Counted from the stretch's first letter, positions 43,913 through 53,224 are shown. The stretch: 64,000 bases of DNA from Azoarcus sp. Aa7 (GCF_014822185.1 NZ_QVLR01000044.1:1-64000); one strand, 5' to 3'. A program made the numbers and translations. The notes: generated by a model from the sequence alone, not told the origin.

Positions 43913-44475
43913 TCTGCCGACGCCGGAACGGCTGCACCGCCCTCCGCGCGGGCACCTGCTGCGGGGCCCACCCCGGATGCCGTCCCCGCCGCGGCGCCAC
44001 CGCCCGGCGCGAGCGGCCTGAACACCCAGTCGGCATAGCTCTTGACCTCGCCCGTGAGCCCGCCCAGCTCCTTGGGCAGGTCGTGCTGCCTGATCGGGAC
44101 GCCTTGGGCGAGGCTGTAGACCCCGGAGACTCGTCCGCCCGCCTTTTCGAAACCCCAGACGGGCTGCCCCGTGAAAGGATCGCGATAGATCCGGCGCAGG
44201 TGCCTGACGAGCACCGGACCACGCCGGTCCTCGACGAGTTGCTCCAGCCCCTCCGGCAGGCTGTGATCCGCGCCGGCCTTCACATAGCTCGACAGCGCAC
44301 GCGAGAACTCCACGCCGATCACCAGCAGCTCCGCCTCGCGATCGCGCTGCGCCGCCTGGTGCCAGACCAGCCCGGTCTGCGCCACCAGCAGGCCCAGACC
44401 CGCGACGATGAACAGCACCAACAGGTAGGTATATCCGGCCTGCCGCGCCCTGGCCGCACGGAGTGCGGCAGTCAT
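43909..44475 (-). CDS. Non-canonical pseudopilin-like protein
   Basis: Last gene of the secretion operon; 188 residues. The N-terminus is pilin-like ([20 protein letters not shown]). It has Tyr where pilins have Phe/Met +1 and lacks the Glu at +5. The globular part has [16 protein letters not shown] and [24 protein letters not shown], common in GspG/H-like proteins of this operon type. A Gly/Ala-rich tail ends the protein. It is probably a minor pseudopilin or tip component. Confidence 0.7.
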   Translation of the reverse strand: MTAALRAARARQAGYTYLLVLFIVAGLGLLVAQTGLVWHQAAQRDREAELLVIGVEFSRALSSYVKAGADHSLPEGLEQLVEDRRGPVLVRHLRRIYRDPFTGQPVWGFEKAGGRVSGVYSLAQGVPIRQHDLPKELGGLTGEVKSYADWVFRPLAPGGGAAAGTASGVGPAAGARAEGGAAVPASAD

Positions 44476-44506
44476 GCCGTCGGTGCGCGGACGGCCGCGC
44501 GCAATC

Positions 44507-44890
44507 TCACCACTCGGCAAAGCGCGTCCCGTCCTTTGCCGTGCCTTCGGCGCCGCTGTGCAGATCCCACACCCCCGCCTCCTCTTCGCCCGGAGGCGGC
44601 ACGAACAGCCACGAATCGCTGCGCTCGGTGAGCGGATCGACGGGAACCCTGCGCAGGTAACGCTTCGCCACGAGGGTGTCGAGATCGGGTGGCCACTTGC
44701 CGATGTCCGAGTGGTAGCGGTCGATCGCATCGCGCACGACTGACAGCGTCTGGCGCAGCGACACCTCGCGGCTGCGGTCCAGGTGTTCGAAATAGCGCGG
44801 CGCCGCGATCGACATCAGGGTCGCGATGATGGCCAGCACCACCAGCAGCTCGATGAGCGTGAAGCCCCCCGCTGCCTTCCTGATCTTCAC
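44507..44890 (-). CDS. GspG-like pseudopilin
   Basis: Type II secretion-type pseudopilin of about 127 residues. The short basic leader ends at Gly before FTLIELLVVLAIIATL, a canonical class III prepilin cleavage site with Glu at +5. GTG 44890 gives a standard 9-residue leader; ATG 44923 would overlap the previous gene by 26 bases. The C-terminal part (PPDLDTLVAKRYLRRVPVDPLTE) has the GspG-like calcium-loop region. Confidence 0.85.
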   Translation of the reverse strand: MKIRKAAGGFTLIELLVVLAIIATLMSIAAPRYFEHLDRSREVSLRQTLSVVRDAIDRYHSDIGKWPPDLDTLVAKRYLRRVPVDPLTERSDSWLFVPPPGEEEAGVWDLHSGAEGTAKDGTRFAEW

Positions 44891-44897
44891 GCCGCCG

Positions 44898-45365
44898 CTA
44901 CCATTCACGATATGGCACGCCATTGAGTCCCGCGCGGGTCGATTTCGAGTAGACGTCATACACGTCCTTGCCCTCGGCCGGCTCGTCGGGCGGACTCGCA
45001 TAACTGCGCAGCCCCCACGTTTCCGCGGCAGGCACGGTCGGATCGGGATGGAAAGGATCCCGCGGCAGACGACGCAGGAAGTAGATGCGCTTGCCCGCGG
45101 GGTTGCTGACGTCCGGCACGCCGTTCACGAGGGCCGCAAGATCCGGCGGGTAACCCGATGCATCGACGCGCTGCTCGATCCGTGCCTCGACGTAAGCCGC
45201 CTTGTAGGCGTCCAGCCCGGCACGGATCTGGAGTAGGGCGATGCGCAGCTCGGACTCCCGCTCGCGCTGCGCCGCCAGTTCGGCGAGCGGCATCGCCCCG
45301 ACCGCGAGGATTCCGATGATGGCCACCGTCACGACCAGTTCGATCAGGGTGAATCCGCGCGCCAC
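44898..45365 (-). CDS. GspG-like pseudopilin (second copy)
   Basis: 155 residues with a minimal leader MAR-G followed by FTLIELVVTVAIIGIL. The Arg/Glu-rich helix RERESELRIALLQIRAGLDAYK is characteristic of the GspG/H-like proteins of these operons. The GTG start at 45365 lies 7 bases after the secretin stop. Processing needs a PilD/GspO prepilin peptidase, which is not in this window. Confidence 0.87.
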   Translation of the reverse strand: MARGFTLIELVVTVAIIGILAVGAMPLAELAAQRERESELRIALLQIRAGLDAYKAAYVEARIEQRVDASGYPPDLAALVNGVPDVSNPAGKRIYFLRRLPRDPFHPDPTVPAAETWGLRSYASPPDEPAEGKDVYDVYSKSTRAGLNGVPYREW

Positions 45366-45372
45366 CTGGTTC

Positions 45373-47787
45373 TCACTCGACGATGCGCACCACGCCCCCG
45401 GCCGACAGCGGCACGGTCTCCTCGCCGGTTTCGCGCCGCAGTTTCATGCCGGTCACGACGAGTGTCGCGGCGCCCGATGCGTCGGGCTTGCTGCGCAGGC
45501 GCAGCGGCAACTCGGCCTTGCCGTCACTGAGTGTCACCGGCAACTGGACCGAGCCCGGCGTCGTCGCCCCGTCGGCGTCCAGACGATTGGCATCGTAGGC
45601 GATAGTGACCTCGGCGCTGGTCGCGCCCGCGGCCCCGGTCACGCGCATCACGGCATTCACCGATTCGCCGCGGCGAGCCGTTTCGGGAACGATCAGCACG
45701 ACTTCGGGCGCTTCCTGTTCCTCCTTGGCCTCCGGCACCTCGGCTGCGACCGGACGCTCCTCGGGGACCGGCCGCGGCAGGGCGGGAGGAGCGCCAGGCG
45801 CGGCAACCGCCCGCGAGTCGCCGACGAGCCCCAGGCTGCGCGGCGCGGTCGGACCGATCCGCAGCGGCTCGGCACCGATGTTCGATTCCGTCCCTGCGGG
45901 CATTTCGGCCAGCAACGCGACGGGCGGCAGGACGTTGCGCACGATGCGCGGCGTAATCAGCAACGCGATCTCGGACTTGTTGTTGCTGTCGCGCTGGGCC
46001 GAGAACAGCCTTCCGAGCACCGGCAGATTGCCCAGTCCAGGCAGGCGCTGCGCAGAGGAGCGCTCCTCGTCGTTGATCAGTCCCGCGAGCACCTGCGTCT
46101 CGCCGTTCCGCAGGCGCAGCGACGTGGACGCGCTGCGCGAACCGACCTGGTAGGCCAGCGAACTGGAGGGGCCGGGCACTTCCTTGACGATGCTGCTCAC
46201 CTCCAGGCTGAGCTTGATCCCGACCTCGTCGTCGCGATAAACGGACGGCTCCACCTCCAGCTTCAGACCGACATCGAGATAGGACACCGAAGCCGACACA
46301 CCGACGTTGGCTGTCGAGGTCGTGGTAAACACGGGCAACTTGTCGCCGATATGGACTTTCGCCTTGTCACGGTTGCGCACGCGGATGCGCGGGTTCGCGA
46401 GCATTCGCGAATCGCCGTCCTCGCTGCGCAGGCGCAGCACCGCGCCGGGGTTCGCGATGAAGGGCACGAGGTCCTTGCGGTTGTGGCGCAGGTCGATGTT
46501 GCCGTCGAGCAGCTTGCCGCCAAGCTGCGTCGGACCGGTAATGGTCACGTTGTTGATAATCTGACTCGAGCCTTCGAGGGTCGGCGTCAGCAGCCCGTAA
46601 CCGACCTGATCCGGGAAATCGATCCCCAGGTCCATCAACTTGTTGCGGCTGACCTCCAGCACCTCCAGCTCCAGCATCACCTCCGGCTCGGGCACGTCCA
46701 GGGTCGCAACGAGCCTTTCGGCCATGCGCACTGCGTCAGGCGTGTCCTTCATCACGAGCAGGTTGAGCTTCTCGTCGATGAAGACATCCTTGCTTTTCAC
46801 CAACTGCTTGATCAGGGTCTGTGCCGCCTTCGCTTCCGCGTTGGCGAGGTAGAAGCTGCGCGTCACCAGTTCGACGTGGTCGCGTTGCTTGGCAGTCGTG
46901 ATCGGGTAGATCAGGACGGTATTGGCATTCAGCAACTTGCGTTCGATACCCTGCGTCGCCGCCAGCAGGCGCAGCACCTCGTCGACCGAGTTCTCGCGCA
47001 CGAACAGCGTCACGCGGCTGTCGGCGCGCACGTCCTTGTCGAACACGAAATTGAGCCCGCTCGCACGCGACAGCGCCTCGAACACGACGCGCAGCGGCGA
47101 GTCGCGGAACTCCAGCGTCACCGGCTTGGCCATCGCCCCCTGCAGGGACTCTGCACGCGGCTTGCTCGTGCGCTCGGCACGTTCGTCCAGTTCCAGCACC
47201 AGTTCGCGGGCCGCCCGGTCCCCGGGCGCCTCGGCATACACGCCGCGCGCGATACGCCCGGCGGTCGACGCGTCACCGGCCGCCAGTGCCGCCCTCGCCT
47301 GCCCCAGCCGCTCGGCGCGGCGGCGCGCACGCTCGACGTCCTCGAGCCCGAGCCGGGCCCTGGCGTTTTCCGGGTCGAGCTTCTGCACGTCGCGGTATAG
47401 CGTCGCCGCTTCATCCAGTTTCCCCGCCCCGTGCGCCTTCTCGGCCACACCGAGCCTCTCCGTCACGACCTGATCGCGCTGGCGCACGTAATAGCTGCGC
47501 AGTTCGAGGTTCTCGGGGTCCTTCTTCACGGCCTGTTCGAGCCGCAGCAGGGCCCCCACGCGATCGCCGGCGGCGAAATCGCCGCGGCTCTGCTCCAGCG
47601 CCGCATTCGTCGCGCACGCGGCGAGAAGAAGGACCGAAAGCGCCGGGAGCACGATTCTCCGCAGCGCCCCGGACAGCGGGAATTCGTTCCGCGCCGGAGC
47701 ACCGCGGCACGCCGAGCCGCTCACGGGCCTTGAACGAAGGACTTGGCAATCCCCGTAAAGCGATAAGGTCGAAGTCTTCGGTTTCAT
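45373..47787 (-). CDS. Secretin (GspD/PilQ-like) lipoprotein with C-terminal cohesin-like domain
   Basis: Outer-membrane channel protein of about 804 residues. A lipoprotein signal (LLLAAC, Cys 58) is followed by a TPR-like repeat region (about 65-215). An STN-type N0 domain (TLEFRDSPLRVVFEALSRAS), N1-type repeats and the secretin core (VLAGLINDEER, LPGLGNLPVLGRLF, SEIALLITPRIV) come next. After a Pro-rich linker, about 110 residues resemble a cohesin or Ig-like domain (RRGESVNAVMRVTGAAG, VTIAYDANRL). The ATG overlaps the previous stop; GTG 47724 is an alternative that shortens the long leader. Confidence 0.88.
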   Translation of the reverse strand: MKPKTSTLSLYGDCQVLRSRPVSGSACRGAPARNEFPLSGALRRIVLPALSVLLLAACATNAALEQSRGDFAAGDRVGALLRLEQAVKKDPENLELRSYYVRQRDQVVTERLGVAEKAHGAGKLDEAATLYRDVQKLDPENARARLGLEDVERARRRAERLGQARAALAAGDASTAGRIARGVYAEAPGDRAARELVLELDERAERTSKPRAESLQGAMAKPVTLEFRDSPLRVVFEALSRASGLNFVFDKDVRADSRVTLFVRENSVDEVLRLLAATQGIERKLLNANTVLIYPITTAKQRDHVELVTRSFYLANAEAKAAQTLIKQLVKSKDVFIDEKLNLLVMKDTPDAVRMAERLVATLDVPEPEVMLELEVLEVSRNKLMDLGIDFPDQVGYGLLTPTLEGSSQIINNVTITGPTQLGGKLLDGNIDLRHNRKDLVPFIANPGAVLRLRSEDGDSRMLANPRIRVRNRDKAKVHIGDKLPVFTTTSTANVGVSASVSYLDVGLKLEVEPSVYRDDEVGIKLSLEVSSIVKEVPGPSSSLAYQVGSRSASTSLRLRNGETQVLAGLINDEERSSAQRLPGLGNLPVLGRLFSAQRDSNNKSEIALLITPRIVRNVLPPVALLAEMPAGTESNIGAEPLRIGPTAPRSLGLVGDSRAVAAPGAPPALPRPVPEERPVAAEVPEAKEEQEAPEVVLIVPETARRGESVNAVMRVTGAAGATSAEVTIAYDANRLDADGATTPGSVQLPVTLSDGKAELPLRLRSKPDASGAATLVVTGMKLRRETGEETVPLSAGGVVRIVE

Positions 47788-48296
47788 GGATTCTGGCGAT
47801 TGAGAGTCTGCATTTTCTTGAGCGGCAGATAAGTGAATTCGACCGCGGACGGGGTAATGCGCTCGACACGGTAACGGCCTGCAATTTCCTCTCCCGGGCG
47901 CGCCAGGCGGACCTGCGTGCCCTCGAGCAGAAACACGGCTTTGCCCTGCGCGTCGTCGATCGCGCCGACATAGCGGAACGGCAGCGGCGGCGCCTGCGGC
48001 TCGGCGGGGGCCACCGACACGGGCGGCGGCGGAGGCGGAGCGAAGCTGACGATACGCGCCAGAGGATCGGAAAGCTCGGGCCACGGCGCCCGCTCCGCGT
48101 CGAGTCTGGCCAGACTCCCCCCGGAGGATGCTGGCACATCGGCCGACGCCCCCTGCCCGGAGGCGGCCTGCGACCGGGTTGCGCGCTCGACGGGCAGCAC
48201 CACCGCGACCTCGCCCGAATCCTCATTGACCGCCCACCAGCTCGCGACCAGCGTTGCCAGCAGGGCTACAGTCAGGAGAACGTGGCGCCTCGTCAT
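47784..48296 (-). CDS. PilP/GspC-like inner-membrane protein
   Basis: 170 residues: an N-terminal membrane helix (HVLLTVALLATLVASWWAV), a Pro/Ala-rich linker, and a small beta domain (FRYVGAIDDAQGKAVFLLEG, GEEIAGRYRVERI). This layout is like the homology region of PilP or GspC that docks on the secretin. It overlaps both neighbours by four bases. The assignment rests on size, layout and position. Confidence 0.7.
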   Translation of the reverse strand: MTRRHVLLTVALLATLVASWWAVNEDSGEVAVVLPVERATRSQAASGQGASADVPASSGGSLARLDAERAPWPELSDPLARIVSFAPPPPPPVSVAPAEPQAPPLPFRYVGAIDDAQGKAVFLLEGTQVRLARPGEEIAGRYRVERITPSAVEFTYLPLKKMQTLNRQNP

Positions 48297-48961
48297 GAGC
48301 GCCCCCGCAGATAGAGTTGCAGGCGGACATCCGCCTCCACCGTCGCGGCATCGCTCGTGTCGCGCTTGAGACTCACCGACTCCAGCGCGATTTCGGGCAT
48401 TTCCCGCAACAGCGCGCCGAGCCAGACGTAGAGCGCCTCCGCGTCGGCCTGCACGGGAATCGTGAGGCTGACGAGCGTCAGCGGCGTGCCGGCCACCGCA
48501 GTGCTGCCGTAGTCGGTGCGCTGCACGCGGATGCCGTGCGCCGCACCGTGTTCGTTCAGGTGACGCAGGCTGTCGGGCAGCGCACCTACCGGCGGGAAAC
48601 GGTCGAAGAAGGCCACGACGCGGGTGCGCTCGTCGTCGCCCGGGGCCGGCGCGCTTGCGTTGCGCTCTATCCGGCCCTGCTCCTCGGCAAGCGCGCCGGC
48701 ACGGCGATCGTTGTCCGCACCGCCGGCATAACCGCCCAGCACGGCGGCCACCAGCAGTACGACGCCGAGCGCACCGGGAAGACCGGCATTCATCGCGAGA
48801 CGGCCGATGTACTCCCTGACGAGGCGGAAGGGCGACCCGCCGCTGCGCGGCAGGCTCCCCTGTGGCACAGCGGCCCCGGCAGCCTCGCCGCCGGCCGCTG
48901 GCACCATCGCAGCGACGAGACGGGGGCACCAGCAACGAACGAACACACCGGCACCGGGCAT
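48293..48961 (-). CDS. PilO/GspM-like inner-membrane protein
   Basis: 222 residues. A hydrophobic segment (ALGVVLLVAAVLGGYAGG, about residues 65-85) is followed by a periplasmic ferredoxin-like domain (FDRFPPVGALPDSLRHLNEH, TLVSLTIPVQADAEALYVWLGAL). This is typical of PilO or GspM. ATG 48961 forms a TGATG overlap with the previous stop; two in-frame ATG codons further upstream (48979, 49030) lie inside that gene. Confidence 0.72.
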   Translation of the reverse strand: MPGAGVFVRCWCPRLVAAMVPAAGGEAAGAAVPQGSLPRSGGSPFRLVREYIGRLAMNAGLPGALGVVLLVAAVLGGYAGGADNDRRAGALAEEQGRIERNASAPAPGDDERTRVVAFFDRFPPVGALPDSLRHLNEHGAAHGIRVQRTDYGSTAVAGTPLTLVSLTIPVQADAEALYVWLGALLREMPEIALESVSLKRDTSDAATVEADVRLQLYLRGRS

Positions 48962-49503
48962 CACGGGCGTCCGCTCCATTTCGCATTCACGGTGAATCGC
49001 ACCGCATCCCGGGTGCCGACTCGCACCCATTCGTAATTCGCCAACTGCGCTTCGCGTATCCCCTGCACCGCCCCGAGTCGGGCCAGGAACTCGAACATTT
49101 CCGCCAGCGAGCGGGCCTGCCCCGCGACCGCGAGCCTGCCCCGAGCCTGATCGGCCTGCAGGCTCAGCCAGGTGACTCCCTCGCCCTGCGCCCCCGCCAC
49201 ACCACCGAGCATCCCCCCCCAGTCCGCGTTCAGGCGTGCCGCGACGCCGATGACAGCCTTCGCCTCTTCGGCCCCCACCGGGTTCCTCTGTGCCGCGGCC
49301 ACGGGCTGCGCGCGCCGCGCCGCTTCACGCGCACGCGCGACGGCCACCTCGCGCGCATCGATTTCGGCGCTGGCGCGACGGTACTCGACAAACTGGAGCG
49401 CACAGGCAAGCAGACCGGCAGCGAGCAGCCCCCACCCCGCGGCGCTCACGCGCCGGCGCGTTTGCAGCAAATCGAGATCGACCGGCAACGGGACCCGTCT
49501 CAT
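48961..49503 (-). CDS. PilN/GspL-C-like inner-membrane protein
   Basis: 180 residues. A short N-terminal cytoplasmic stretch (MRRVPLPVDLDLLQTRRR) precedes a membrane helix. An Ala/Arg-rich coiled segment and an alpha/beta periplasmic domain (GVTWLSLQADQARGRLAVAG, SLAEMFEFLARLGAVQGI) follow. This is the usual layout of PilN or of the periplasmic half of GspL. ATG 49503 overlaps the preceding stop by four bases. Confidence 0.72.
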   Translation of the reverse strand: MRRVPLPVDLDLLQTRRRVSAAGWGLLAAGLLACALQFVEYRRASAEIDAREVAVARAREAARRAQPVAAAQRNPVGAEEAKAVIGVAARLNADWGGMLGGVAGAQGEGVTWLSLQADQARGRLAVAGQARSLAEMFEFLARLGAVQGIREAQLANYEWVRVGTRDAVRFTVNAKWSGRP

Positions 49504-50228
49504 CCTTCCCACCCTCCGGCGTGCAGCGCCACCTTGCGCCATCCGGCAGGAACCCGCGGTCCCTCCCCGATGCAGTACAGAACCCCGGCCTCGCCCGGTA
49601 CGCCCGAGCGCAGCGACTGGGACTCCAGGTACAGGCCCAGCGACGTATCCCCCGCCGGCCCCAGCGGCTGGCTGCGCAAGGACTGCCACTGTGCGTCACG
49701 CCAGAATCCCAGCGTGACCCGCCCCTCGCGCTGCACCGCCAATGCGCCGAAAGGGCTTTCCAGCTCGGGGCGCGCACGGTTATAGGCGTCGAGGAACTCG
49801 CCCGTGACGCTGCCGAAACGCAGCCGGTGCTCGCTTCCCCACGCGGCCACCGCCTCGACGTGCGCGGCGGGCACGGCGCACGCGATGACGGGGAAATCGG
49901 TCGCGCCGCGCTCGACGACGATGCGCCACTCGGGCGCCCCGACCCCGTGCACCTCCCTGAAACGGAGCGCAAGAAAGGCCTCGCGCTCGGCCCCGCCACG
50001 CAGGCCGGGCGGCCACTGGACGATCAGATAGCGCACCACCGCATCGGCGAACAGCACGTCCCAACGCGATCCGCGCTGCACCCCGCCATCCGGTGCCGCA
50101 GCCAGCGCGGCCAGGGCGGCATCGGGCGCCCACTCGTAGGCCAGGCGTTTTTGCGTCGCGCCGTGCCCGACGCGGATCGCATCCTGCTCGATCAGCAGGC
50201 TGCGGACCTCAGCCGAGAAGCGTGACAC
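49500..50228 (-). CDS. PilM/GspL-like cytoplasmic assembly protein
   Basis: 242 residues with no membrane helix. The actin-like PilM/GspL layout is suggested by RWDVLFADAVVRYLIVQWP, VIACAVPAAHVEAV and EFLDAYNRARPELESPFGALAV, but sequence conservation is low. The start is GTG 50228, within the gspE tail (20-base overlap). Its partner is probably the PilN-like protein encoded just downstream. Confidence 0.65.
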   Translation of the reverse strand: MSRFSAEVRSLLIEQDAIRVGHGATQKRLAYEWAPDAALAALAAAPDGGVQRGSRWDVLFADAVVRYLIVQWPPGLRGGAEREAFLALRFREVHGVGAPEWRIVVERGATDFPVIACAVPAAHVEAVAAWGSEHRLRFGSVTGEFLDAYNRARPELESPFGALAVQREGRVTLGFWRDAQWQSLRSQPLGPAGDTSLGLYLESQSLRSGVPGEAGVLYCIGEGPRVPAGWRKVALHAGGWEG

Positions 50229-51882
50229 GATTCACCTCCTGCAGCGTGGTTTCCCCGGAAGCCGCCACCGCGAGCGCCGCGTCGCGCAGGCCGCGGAATC
50301 CGTTGCGCCGGGCCGCTTCCTTGACCGTCCGGATCGGCGCGCGCGCCACGATCAGCTCGCGGATCTCGTCGTCGAGCAACAGCACTTCGGCGACCGCGCG
50401 CCGCCCGCGGTACCCCGTCCCGCGGCACTGGCCGCAGCCATGGCCCGCACGGAAGCGGAAACCGCTCGCATCGCCGATGCGCGAGCGCGTGATCAGTTGT
50501 ACGTCGGGCGGTACGTCCTCGGTACAGTGCGGACAATTGATGCGCAACAGGCGCTGGGCGACGATGCCATTGAGCGCGGCGACGAGATTGAACGGATCGA
50601 TCCCCATGTGCATGAATCGCCCCATGACGTCGAAGACGTTGTTCGCATGCACGGTGGTGAACACCAGGTGGCCGGTGAGGGCCGCCTGCACCGCGATTTC
50701 CGCGGTTTCACCGTCGCGGATCTCGCCGACCATGATCTTGTCCGGGTCGTGCCGCAGAATGGACCTCAGGCCGCGCGCGAAGGTCAGGCCCTTCTTCTCG
50801 TTCACCGGGATCTGCAGCACGCCGCTGAGCTGGTACTCGACCGGATCCTCGATCGTGACGATCTTGTCGAGCCCCTGGTTGGTCTCGGCAAGCGTCGCGT
50901 ACAGCGTGGTCGTCTTGCCAGAACCGGTCGGCCCGGTGACCAGCAGCATGCCGTAGGGTTCGCTCGCGAGGTGACGCAGCGCGCCCCGGGTCTCGTCGTC
51001 GAAACCCAGCGTCTCCAGCGTCAGCCCGCTCATCTCGCGGCTGAGGTGCTCCTTGTCGAGGATGCGCAACACGGCATCCTCGCCGTGGATGCTGGGCATG
51101 ATCGAGACGCGGAAGTCGATCTCGCGCCCGCCCGACCGGACCTTGAAGCGTCCGTCCTGCGGCACCCGGCGCTCGGCGATGTCGAGTTCCGCCATCACCT
51201 TGATGCGGGAGATGACCTGCTCCGCGAGCTCGTTGCCCTGCGCGCTGCCGACACGCACCAGCACGCCGTCGAGGCGGTACTTGATCACCAGCCCGCCGGG
51301 GACCGACTCGAGGTGGATGTCGCTCGCGAGCTGCTTCAGGCCGTCATAGAGGGTCGAATTGACCAGTTTGACGACGGGACTCGCGTCGGCGCTGATGCGC
51401 TTGAGCGACAGATCCTCGACACCGTCCCCCTCGCCGCCCTCCTCGCGCGACTCGATCAGTCCGGCCGCCCGGCGGACCTCGTCCTCGTGCCGCGCCAGGC
51501 AGGCCGCGAGATCATCGTGGTCCACGAGCACCAGCGCGTAGGCTTCGCCGAGACGCCCCCCCAAACCGTCGAGCAGATCGGTGTCGAAGGGATCCGCGAT
51601 CGCCACCAGCAATCCACCGTCTTCGTCGCGCAGCGCCACGCATTCGCGGCTCAGGGCCATCTCGAACGGAATAGCGTCGAAGTCGGGCTCCAGCGCCATC
51701 AGGCGCCCGTGCCCCATCGACGCAAGCGCGAGCGTACGGGCCAGACGTGCGACGCGAACGGCCGGATCCGTTTCCAGCTTCACAAGCCCGTCGACGACAC
51801 CCTCGCCGCTGGCGGCTGCGGTCGCCATCTCGGCAGCGGTAAAGGGAGCGGTAGCCGGCTCCGCCGTCAACGATTCGCTCAT
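50209..51882 (-). CDS. GspE/PilB-type secretion ATPase
   Basis: Hexameric ATPase driving pseudopilus assembly, 557 residues. The N1E-like domain precedes the catalytic core with Walker A GPTGSGKTTTLYATLAE, the Asp/His-box region IHLESVPGG, and Walker B IMVGEIRDGETAE. A zinc tetracysteine motif (CPHC about 20 residues before CGQC) follows. ATG 51882 overlaps the gspF stop by four bases. It could equally be called GspE or PilB; the operon favours a type II secretion-like system. Confidence 0.93.
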   Translation of the reverse strand: MSESLTAEPATAPFTAAEMATAAASGEGVVDGLVKLETDPAVRVARLARTLALASMGHGRLMALEPDFDAIPFEMALSRECVALRDEDGGLLVAIADPFDTDLLDGLGGRLGEAYALVLVDHDDLAACLARHEDEVRRAAGLIESREEGGEGDGVEDLSLKRISADASPVVKLVNSTLYDGLKQLASDIHLESVPGGLVIKYRLDGVLVRVGSAQGNELAEQVISRIKVMAELDIAERRVPQDGRFKVRSGGREIDFRVSIMPSIHGEDAVLRILDKEHLSREMSGLTLETLGFDDETRGALRHLASEPYGMLLVTGPTGSGKTTTLYATLAETNQGLDKIVTIEDPVEYQLSGVLQIPVNEKKGLTFARGLRSILRHDPDKIMVGEIRDGETAEIAVQAALTGHLVFTTVHANNVFDVMGRFMHMGIDPFNLVAALNGIVAQRLLRINCPHCTEDVPPDVQLITRSRIGDASGFRFRAGHGCGQCRGTGYRGRRAVAEVLLLDDEIRELIVARAPIRTVKEAARRNGFRGLRDAALAVAASGETTLQEVNRVTLLG

Positions 51883-53054
51883 CGAATGCTCTCTGCAAGC
51901 AAGAATATCGGAATGTACATGAGCACGACGATCAGGCCGATCGCGCAACCGATCAGCAGCATCAGCAGCGGACCGAACAGGCGTGTAAGCCACTCTACCT
52001 GCCGCGCAGTATCCTCTTCGTGAAATTCCGCCGCACGGCTGAGCATTTCACCGAGATTCCCCGCATGCTCGCCGACTTCCAGCATGCGCAAGGCAACCGG
52101 CGTGGTCAGGCCGCGCGCCGCCAGCATCGAGGAGAAGCTGCGCCCCTCGCGGATCGCAGCAATCGCCGCAGCAAGACCGGCCTGCAGCGGCGGTGAAAGC
52201 AGGCCCGAAACCATCCCGAGGGCGGTCACGACGGGAATACCGCCGGAAAGCAGCATGCCCACCGTCCGGTAGAAGCGCGCGAGCTGGAACACCCGCATGC
52301 GCTCGCCGATGAAAGGCATCTTCCACATGTAGCGCCCGACCGTTGCCCACAGCGCCCTGCTGCGCACGACCAGGGCCCCGCCAGCCAGCATCGCCGCGAA
52401 GATCGCCACCAGCAGCAGGGCATGCCCCTCGACGAACTGCCCCCACTCCAGCAGGAGACGGGACATCCACGGCAGGTTGCTGCCTACATTCTGGTAGATA
52501 TGCGAAAAGCGTGGCACCACATACCCGAGCAGGAACAGAACGACGAGACTGCCGACCCCGACCAGCAGCAAGGGATAGATCGCTGCGCTGACCAGCTTGT
52601 CGCGCAGACGGTCGCCATCCTCCTGATAGGAGATGTAGCGCGCAATGGCCCGTTCGAGGTCGCTGGTACGCTCCGCCGCCCGGATCAGCGCGACATACAG
52701 CGCCGGAAACGCCTGCGGCGCCGACTCGAGCGCGCTCGAAAGGCTGCGCCCTTCGCGCAGCGCGTCGCGCATTCCCTGCAGCACCGACCGGATCGCCGGC
52801 CAGCGCTCCTTCTCCATCAACGCGGAGATCGCCTCGGAAAGCGGAATGCCCGCGCGCAGCAGTGCCAGCAATTGCTGGTTGAAGAGGAGCAACGGAAAGC
52901 GGCCGCCACCGCGCCCCCGCTCCAGCGCCTTCAGCGACAGGACGGAGAGCCCCCGGGCCTCCGCCTGCGCTCGCACGTCCGCCTCGCACCCCGCCTCGAG
53001 CTCGGTTTCAACGACAGACGCATTCGCCCCCAGGGCTCTGACACGATAACGCAT
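51879..53054 (-). CDS. GspF/PilC-type inner-membrane platform protein
   Basis: 391 residues with two GspF domains and three membrane segments. Family blocks are LFNQQLLALLRAGIPLSEAI and FYRTVGMLLSGGIPVVTAL; the last segment is LLMLLIGCAIGLIVVLMYIPIF. It is the first gene of the operon; its promoter should lie in the 184 bases up to the divergent transglycosylase. Confidence 0.92.
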   Translation of the reverse strand: MRYRVRALGANASVVETELEAGCEADVRAQAEARGLSVLSLKALERGRGGGRFPLLLFNQQLLALLRAGIPLSEAISALMEKERWPAIRSVLQGMRDALREGRSLSSALESAPQAFPALYVALIRAAERTSDLERAIARYISYQEDGDRLRDKLVSAAIYPLLLVGVGSLVVLFLLGYVVPRFSHIYQNVGSNLPWMSRLLLEWGQFVEGHALLLVAIFAAMLAGGALVVRSRALWATVGRYMWKMPFIGERMRVFQLARFYRTVGMLLSGGIPVVTALGMVSGLLSPPLQAGLAAAIAAIREGRSFSSMLAARGLTTPVALRMLEVGEHAGNLGEMLSRAAEFHEEDTARQVEWLTRLFGPLLMLLIGCAIGLIVVLMYIPIFLLAESIR

Positions 53055-53224
53055 GCATCACCAAAGAATCGTCAATTGCACAGCATCGTCATGGAAGCCG
53101 GCATCCCCTCGGGGACCGCGAATCCTGGGCGACGCGCCTTGCGGCGCCGGTGGCATCAATGCCTGCCCTGAACCAACATTAGCATAGAAAGCAGTATCGA
53201 ATTCCTACATACTTTACCGTGCGG

